Positions 56,271-64,000 of a DNA stretch of 64,000 nucleotides are shown here, one piece after another (the first letter of the stretch is position 1; every line of letters starts with the position of its first letter). The notes under the pieces are model-generated. The model was given only the letters and a program-made list of their open reading frames with translations, searched no databases and was not told the origin of the DNA. Source of the stretch: Polytrichum commune (taxonomy: Eukaryota > Streptophyta > Polytrichopsida > Polytrichales > Polytrichaceae); assembly GCA_950295325.1 (NCBI GenBank), contig OX485804.1, positions 62,650,533 through 62,714,532 of the forward strand, in the 5' to 3' direction. Made by a program: the position numbers and the translations under genes.

Positions 56271-59212
56271 AGGACAAGCCTCTACAACACCTTGAAATAA
56301 CAATGTCCTTATGACCAATAGTTGCAATGTCGCGTGAATATTTTGGCATGCCCAAAAATATTTCAATCGTATTTCAAGTAATATATCCCTTAAAATTCCT
56401 AAATGCATACCTGTTGGTAGCCCCAAAATGATCTTGGAAGTCCATTTGTGAGTTTCAAACCTTTTGACAATTGTTATGGCCAAGCCTAATATGTTGACAC
56501 CCAATCCAACCATTTATATGTTTGAAGCATAATTTAAGCAATAAATGACCCAACACATTTTCACTCATCCAAGCATCTCGTGCTAGACAATTTTAATGTT
56601 TATGCGATGAGGTGTAAAAAATGGAGATATTGTTTCACCTTGATTTCATATCAAAATTGATACTTTTTAAGGCTTTACATTGATTTTTGTAAGACGACAA
56701 TAGAAAGGTAGTAGAGAAGCCACATATATTAGGCATTTAGGGTTAATAGATGTGACACATTATCATATGAAAATGGTAGCTACATATAATAAAAAAAGAT
56801 TAGGTTTGTATTTGTTTCTCTCTCATTGTGTCATCCTACCTTCTTTGATACTTTTATCATCATACACATTACAACTTTATTCAATCCAAGATTATAGCTA
56901 TGTATTATGAGGCAAAAATAGAGGCATGCAAGAAACGATGACATACCCAAGGAAAGTAAAACACATGCAACCATGATCTAACACAAGAAACCATGTATAT
57001 AGATGGCCGAGATTGCTCACTACATACTTGAAGTTGATAGCAGGGGTCATGATTGTCCATCCGTGCGCACATGGCCTCATAAGTTTTGGTGTCAATTTCT
57101 CACCCGTTTTTGAAGGTTCATACTACTCATAGATCCTTGCTCTCATTGCTTGTTGTAATTAAGATTCTAAATATTCATCCCCCCTCCCCCCCCTCATCTA
57201 ATGATCCAAATGGAATAAGACCCATATTAAGAGACAATGAGTTGTAATTTGCTTTCTCCTCTCAACAACACAATAGTGTTTACCCCCCCCCCCCTAGGAC
57301 TTCAATTTTCTCTCGCGAAGGATTGGAAATACGTAGAAATGATTTCCGGGAAGTGAAAATAGCATCTCAATGCTAAGTGGGTACATGTGCATAGAATGAG
57401 ATTCAAATCCATATCCTTCCATCCCAAAAGATATACTTGCTATGCTCACTTATTCTTCGCGGAGATGTGGTAAACCACTATATAAAGAAAAACCTTAATA
57501 TGAAAAAAAGAAGCCGAAAGTCTTTGGGAACACAAAACCTTATTACCGTGGAATATTACAACATTGGATCATTACTATAATGGATCATTATAACAATGGT
57601 GTAACGATTAAACATTACCAACATAATTTTTAATGGAGAGATGGTATCACCCGAATATCAACATGTGTCAAAATCTTGTAGTGGCATGGGTAGGCATCGT
57701 AGATAATAAAAGAATCATGGGGTTAGGCACACAATAGATGTTGCCTCTAATTATCAACATTATCTTCACTTTGCGTCAAAGTCATCCCAACCTTACTTGC
57801 AAAGTTGGCAAATCTAGAAAAATCTTCTGCAAATCTCTTTCATTATTGCCATCTTTCACAAGTTATCATGATGTACATGACTGACACGACCCCAATTTAT
57901 CAATGTCATTCTCAATGACTCGGTCATATGTATGGATGGCAATAATGCAAGCAACAGTCATCATGTGCAAGGTTCAAGGACAAGCCCAAGTGTCACCTCA
58001 TATCAACATTTTACTTATTACCTAATGTTATAATCTCTTGTGAGGCACTTCACATGCCTGAAATCATAGTTATCTCTCGTCATGAAGAACATGACATGAC
58101 ATGACATGATTATGGACGGTGCATGGCCTCAAATTATCAATGTCACTCTCCACTACTTAGTCATTGTAAAAAATGACTAAGCATCCTCCCCCCCCCCGCT
58201 CCCTCCTAAATTAACAATGTTGTCCATTTGATATTGTCATAAAAAAGAAATGGGAAATCCTCATTGTGGATACCCATACAACATCCAAAAAACGACAATG
58301 GCATACCAACACTGCTCTTAAACCACTGAACTCTAGTTAATCCCTAAAGGACCGAAGGGCCAAATTTGACTTTTTGCACAGTTGTTTTTTGGTCCATAGA
58401 TTTTGTCTCTCCTCTGTCTTAGAGCCACATACAAATATATATACATTAGGGGATCAATCTTCCAAGCCTTTCTCTTCTAGCTAGAAACAAAAGTCATTTG
58501 ATATTTAAAAAAAAAAATTTAGCTAACAAAAACATAGTGACGTTTGGGTTTTTTTGGACCCACTTTTAGACATTTTGGAGGCGTTTCGGCATCAAGCCAA
58601 GTAAACATGGATATGTCCAATTAATTTTATGATGGGCACATTTTTGTTTTTAAAAAACATTGTTTGTTTCTAAATATGTGCATTGTCTTATCTACCCCTT
58701 GGATTTGAGTACTTGGGACATGTGTTTTTTGTGGAATGAATTTCTCAAGTCAACCCATATTTGACATCCGCCCCAAAGCAAGCCTAGGGAACCACATTAA
58801 ATAACTCCAAAAGTAACTCTTTCCTTCTTGTAGATGGGCTAAACTCACATGTGAAGGTCTAGAAGGAGAAAGATCACCTCGAAAACAATAATGTGATTAT
58901 CAATGAGGCAATACCAACCAAACACTAGATTTGAACATCCCATAGATTATTCCATCATTGGGTTTTCACACCCTGATCTCAACAGTCAAAACGTTCTCAA
59001 ATAATTTAGGAAAAACAATATTAGCGCCCTCAATACTACTATATCTAATCCATGAGGATGGTTTGGGGAAAAACAATCCTAAACTAACACCACTTTAACG
59101 TGCATAATTTAAAACATAAAAATTGTTGTGAATTCAACTTTGCTCTAAACATGGTCCTTCAAGGGTTAATCAATAAGTTCACCTCAAAATGCCTAAGACA
59201 AGTCCAAAGTCT
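56271..59212. other. Unit B, collinear with 25208-28490 of unit A, no gene
   Basis: It lacks the 496-bp element found in A. It has extra pieces at about 57190-57290 and 58410-58690. Poly-C tracts lie near 57180, 57283 and 58188. The ~235-bp repeat recurs at 57890-58150. No conserved reading frame survives comparison between A and B. Confidence 0.6.
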
Positions 59213-59220
59213 ATGCCCTC

Positions 59221-59769
59221 CATGGGTAGATCACTCTAAGGCATTTTTGTGCACCACGTGCGGCTGGGGGTTTTTTGTTTTGGGGCTATTTACCTTCAAG
59301 GGCTGAATTAAAGCCTCCCTATAATTACTTAAATTTCAAAAATGGCCCATTTGTTTGCACCCTTCCATTACTTATATTGTCCAAGTCACTGCAATTTTTT
59401 GTACTCTATATTCCTTTTAAGTAATAAAAGCGTGGGGAAGACGACCCCAACGATGGCGCGTTCCCTCTTCATCCATTTTTGGACAGACGGAAATCCCAAT
59501 TATCATCCATCCCCGTGAGTCCTAAACCCATTTACATACCATACTAAACATACCTTGTAGGATCCTTATCTTCAGCCCCTATATTAATTTTACAAAAAAA
59601 TAATGGCCCACGTTTTATGTCCATCTAACTTACTTATAACGGGATTGTCTACATTTAATGGCCCCTTCATTATTTGGAATTCCTTTATAATTTTTATTTC
59701 AAATGATTTTAATCCTCTCTATATTATGCCGCACGTCGTTTTTAAAATGCACTAAGTGATCTACCCGTG
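59221..59769. mobile_element. 549-bp hAT-type MITE (8-bp target duplication ATGCCCTC)
   Basis: Termini CATGGGTAGATCACT (59221) and, reverse-complemented, CACGGGTAGATCACT (59769) differ at one base. ATGCCCTC flanks both sides (59213-59220, 59770-59777). Unit A at about 28492 has the single uninterrupted site (CACTATTCCCTCTTATATAC), confirming insertion. No protein is encoded. The 8-bp duplication fits hAT. Confidence 0.88.
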
Positions 59770-59777
59770 ATGCCCTC

Positions 59778-61264
59778 TTATATACTTGGTGACTCTTTAA
59801 AGGAATTTCCTATTAGGAGTTCATTGGAGGTTCTTGTGTTGGTGCCTAATTTTGAAAAATGGGTGAATCTCCTTGAACATATTTGGAGGTAGCCAACATG
59901 TAGGTAGTCAAAGTAGAAAACTTCCATGGAAACCTTTGAAATCTCAAAAATACTTTATGTGTTTTTTAGCACATTCAAGCCCCGAACTAGAGGATCGGAA
60001 TTAGCATGCCATACCAACATACACATTTACGTTATATATCTATAGATGTGGGACACTTGGATGGTTAAAATTTTGTATGAGCAATTGATCCTTACCACAT
60101 AAAGATTATTTCCATCTAGTCAAATCTACCATTAGAGGTACAAATCTTCTTGAATGAGGTGATGTATTGGAATAGACTATTTGAGACATTTTTGAGTAGA
60201 TTTCACTCCAATATTTAGAGGTTAAGTTGGGATGCATCTATCATAAACATGTTATGGGTAGGGTTTCATTGGACCCTCTAACATGTCACCACATAACCTC
60301 CACACAACATGTCCAACACACATACTATGTGATGGTGCTCAAGGAGCATTCAAGGTACATCGTGGGCGTTATATGATCGCTCTTCTAAATTTGACACGTA
60401 TATTTGGATGGTACATGGTAACGCGCAGAGTCAAGAATGCACAGTGCTAACTTAATGGACAATATGCATAATCTGATATGAAGAGTCATCCTTAGCAAAA
60501 GGAGAAAAAGAAAATTCTACATGTACTAGCTATTGAACTTTTTTGTCCATGACATTATTCAACTGAGTCTGTATGTTGGGTGGGGCCGGGAATAAGCCAG
60601 ATTCTATACATAATTATACTCAATTTATTCTCATAGTAGAGCTTTACATTGGTAGATTCAAGTTGGAAAAACTCGGATGAAGTAGTACACTCATATTATT
60701 AGAATAAAATAGCTGATAGCAACCGACTAATGTTATGTTGCCTCCAAAAGTTTGATAAAACCAGTTCATGAATGGTAATCATCCTCTTTAAATGTCATGA
60801 AGGTTTAAATCCTCAATTGATTCAAGAATTGATTTACAACTAGGTTTCCAGTCATATTAAACATTCAATTTGAGATGGCCCTTAAGATCCCCTAATCCAC
60901 AACAATGCCACTATTAAGAGTACAATAATTATTATATTTAATGTCACTTGCTATTTGGAGTTACCCAATGCTATATCTTTTTATTATTAATGTAAGTTTT
61001 TACCAAGTAAACATGTTGATGTTTGATAATGTCCAGACAACTAGTTTGACCTTTTGTTAACAAAAATTGAGATATACTATGAATAGTTATAGCATTGTGT
61101 AATTCCAAATAGTAAGTGACACTAGATACAACATTTAGTACTAGTGAATTGAAACGTGTTATGTCATATTCTTTCGAATCACGCTTTTCCCCATTGAGTC
61201 TGCACACGCTTGAGAAATTACAATCAACGATCTTATTAAAACCCTCTATTGACACATGGCATTG
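59778..61264. other. Unit B, collinear with 28500-29890 of unit A, no gene
   Basis: Short frames (for example 61255-60971) are not conserved in unit A. Confidence 0.55.
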
Positions 61265-61269
61265 TCATA

Positions 61270-61490
61270 CATAGTATATCATGGATAATTAAAAACTGGA
61301 TGAAAAATCACGTAGTAAGTGACAATAATTGCAAGATTATAGATCTATAATGCCCACTTTCTTTTTACAAAGAATGACAAATACTGTTAGCTTTACATTT
61401 ATTGTTGGTGACACTACACAGACAGTTTACAATAAGTATTGAGCAAGACAAATAGAATTGATGACACTACATAAAATATTTAGTGTACTA
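61270..61490 (+). repeat. Dispersed repeat family copy (AGTGTCACCAACACTAAATG type), unit B
   Basis: It is the counterpart of 31815-32045, with blocks GATCTATAATGCCCACTTTC and GTTGGTGACACTACA. Confidence 0.75.
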
Positions 61491-64000
61491 TTGGCACTAA
61501 TTAGGATCTTAACTTCCTTTTTTAATGTGTGTGCCTCTAATTTTAATGCTACAATCAAGAATTTTTGGATGAAATGTGGGATAGATGTGCGAATTTGTTA
61601 GGTTAGTGCACAAACTGTTATAGTGTATGTAATGAGCCCACATATCATTCAAGTCATAATTTATAACTATAATCTTGATTTTCCTTTTGCAATAGTCAAT
61701 GTGGTAGTTCTAGTATGATATCAACCCTATCATCGAATACACAATATTCAGAGTTCTCCATATACTCTAGATGTTGCTAACCGAGTTTCCAAACCATATG
61801 ATGTTAATGCATGACTTTCAACCTAATAAATAGGTTTCAAATGATTCAATTCTTAAGAGTACATGCTTTTGAATTACCATAGACCATTTCAATTGTCACT
61901 CATTTATGATATTTTAGGAGTTGAAGTGCTTGCTAACACTAGTCTATCCGGTTAGCTGTTGGGGTCGTGTGGTTGCTCTTTTTGATCAGTCACCAATATT
62001 TGAATGACATATCAAATTATAGACATCATTCTAGGTTTAGTAGCTAAAATGTTTGACAAGGTTTATGTGGTCATTCAAAGAGAAAGAGCACTGTCACTTC
62101 GATTTCTTATAAACCTAAATTCCCACTGCAAATTTCGTCAGGCCTACCTTCAAGAGTCGTCCCTAAAAAGATACCCTACAATCCTGGCCAACAATCATGT
62201 GGAAATTCATCTAGATTTTTCATCCACTGAAGATGTTATGGACTGTGGTCCAAAACTACCCTCGTGTAAACCTAGAGTGGAAAGCCTTCGGCGCTCTCAA
62301 CCAATGAAAATTCAAGAACTCTTCATAGCCATGGCCTAATGACTTTCGTGTAAACAGGCCCTACGGCTACTTAAACTTAACTTACCTTTAAAAAACAATT
62401 TGCATCTCAAAGTGGTCAGAGACCAGGTCTTAAGAACCATCACTTCTTCAACGAATCGAGATCCCTTAAAATCACGAGCTCTTACACTTCAGAGAATCAA
62501 CAATTTACGAGGGAAATAACCAATGAAGGTAACTCCAACCAAGTCAGCCAGCCTGTATATAACTGAGGAGTGAGCTGCGAGACTCCATAGCTCATTTTCG
62601 CCTTCTGCACGCTCTTTGTGCTTCTCTCCTACTCTCCATTCCTCAACATCTCACACTCGCTGACTCAGTAGAGAATTCCTTTAGACCTAGACTTCTTGTG
62701 CAGGATAGATTTCTGTTTGAAGTTTCGACAAATCTTATATCTCAGCTGGTCCTTCACTTGCTTATACAGTAGAAGAGAACTTGTCTCTTACAGCCATCCG
62801 TTGCAACTTGTCCATGGCAAACTCATATTGAGAATATGCATACACAAATTTATTCCGTTGTCAAGCTGAGGTTTTGGTTACATGTTTTGGGTAACCTGCA
62901 ACTGAAGACCTCTTGTTGACAACCACAACGATGAATTTATGCATTCTCTCATCAAGAGCTGCGATGTACAAATTGCAATGGACAAGATGTTCCCACCTTC
63001 CTTCAATCCACACTCGTTGCTTTCCTCCCCCTTGGTGTGAGATGAGTTCCCTTCATATTCAGGTAAAGGAGACTTTGATTTTCTTAGATTTAGCATTTTG
63101 TCACTACAAGGAGCGTGTAGCCCACCATTGCCATTGGTTCATTGCCATTAGGATTTAGATTGTCAGTCTCAAAATCAACTGGACAAATACATCTGGATAC
63201 CAAAAAACTACTTGTGTGGCGAAGACCCAGCGAAGAATCAACGATACATGATCCCTACAGTGAGTGGAAGAGAAAAAAACATTGTCCATTCACTTGGTAG
63301 GGAATAGCTGTTGCCTCACCAATGATCACACTCTTGCAAAATGTTCTGAGAGTATGATGGATAAGCAAGCAACTACTTGTACTAGGTAACTTGTACGTTC
63401 CACAACTCCATGTCTCAACATTCAGTCTTTGGAGTATGAAAAATTGAGGTAAAACTAAAGATTAAGAGCAAGGTGCTGTAGTTTTGAATCTTAATTATTA
63501 GTATTAGGCCTTGTTATACCTCACAAGTTAGAAGATAGGTGAACTTGTTGAAATGTGGCGTCAAGGAAGCGTTCTGGTTTCTGTGCATTTAAATCAGTGA
63601 TAGATAGGCCTTGCTCAGATGTTCGCTACTGGGTCATCATAAATCTTATTTAGAAATCTTCCTTTGCAAGATAATATTGTGCTGTAGAATGTGGATTAAC
63701 TTCGTGTATTCCTAAGGAGCTTAACAATGCTGGAGGACCCTCTGTGACTCATGAATTTTCACTAAATCGCATTGCTCTTGCATCCAGTTGCAATGGAAGG
63801 CAAGTGATGGAGATGAGAGAGAAGGAACTCAATGTTTCTAATTAGTCTTTCTCATAGTTTCAAGTTGAAGATGTTTCCATTTCTTGGTGTAACATTTCTG
63901 ACAATTTTATTTGAACCAGAGGTGTGGCGGGCGCGACTTCAAGATCGCGACTCTATACAACTACTTTGATGTTTAATGTGGCGAGAGCCAGAAATGCAAC
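61491..64000. other. Unit B right part, collinear with 32046-35200 of unit A
   Basis: It lacks the ~590-bp A-specific insertion (32668-33262) and keeps the TATA-bearing segment (62556-62562). The coding-like minus frames seen in A at 34022-34561 are disrupted here (about 62870-63350). The homology runs to the last base of the window. Confidence 0.6.
62556..62562 (+). promoter_or_regulatory. Candidate TATA box in a conserved segment (unit B)
   Basis: TATATAA in the same context as 33728-33734, with a following leader-like CT-rich tract that is highly similar in both copies. Confidence 0.35.

Larger units (their letters stand above)
42500..64000. repeat. Segmental duplication, unit B (continues beyond the window)
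   Basis: It is the direct counterpart of unit A. It is longer mainly because of the 12.45-kb piggyBac insertion, a 549-bp hAT-type MITE (59221-59769) and smaller extra pieces at about 57190-57290 and 58410-58690. The right boundary is not reached. Confidence 0.85.

Overview
The window is nuclear DNA from a land plant. The evidence is a 15-exon nuclear gene with a plastid-type N-terminus, B3-domain and cellulose-synthase coding sequence, a U6 snRNA of plant type, and dense layers of DNA transposons, MITEs and LINE remains. The species cannot be settled from the sequence alone. The background is AT-rich and repeat-laden, as in large-genome seed-free plants or gymnosperms, but that is only an impression.

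Left part (1-23.8 kb): one intact conserved gene on the minus strand (4192-9164, 475 codons). It encodes a protein ending in an F420-0:gamma-glutamyl-ligase-like (CofE-like) domain. Similar LINE 3'-end remnants lie on either side of it. Further right are AT-rich and GC-rich tandem repeats, a pair of ~0.65-0.69 kb inverted-terminus elements, GC-rich hairpin islands and a variant U6 snRNA (minus, about 18810-18915).

Right part (23.8-64 kb): a large direct segmental duplication. Unit A (about 23.8-35.2 kb) and unit B (about 42.5-64 kb, still running at the window end) are collinear but diverged. They differ mainly by insertions present in one copy only, so each copy serves as the empty-site control for the other. 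Insertions found this way are a 496-bp terminal-inverted-repeat element and a region holding a 1222-bp Tourist/Harbinger-type element in A, and a 549-bp hAT-type MITE and the 12.45-kb element below in B. Between the units sits a nearly complete 3.9-kb PIF/Harbinger transposon (38050-41953) with a transposase and a Myb/SANT partner gene.

The main discovery is a 12,450-bp piggyBac-superfamily transposon (43817-56266). It has 16-bp perfect terminal inverted repeats (CCCTTAAAAGAGGTTG) and is flanked by TTAA target duplications. The unoccupied TTAA site is preserved in unit A at 25204-25207. The element carries a six-exon transposase gene (predicted 1146 codons) with all catalytic aspartates and the C-terminal cysteine-rich domain, broken by one in-frame TAG. 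It also carries plant cargo: an intact three-exon B3-domain gene bracketed by a 26-bp direct repeat, a truncated set of CesA exons with introns, and possibly a second broken B3 fragment. It therefore behaves like a gene-capturing 'Pack'-type piggyBac element in a plant, which I do not recall seeing described. Both transposases in the window (piggyBac and Harbinger) are interrupted by a single in-frame TAG.
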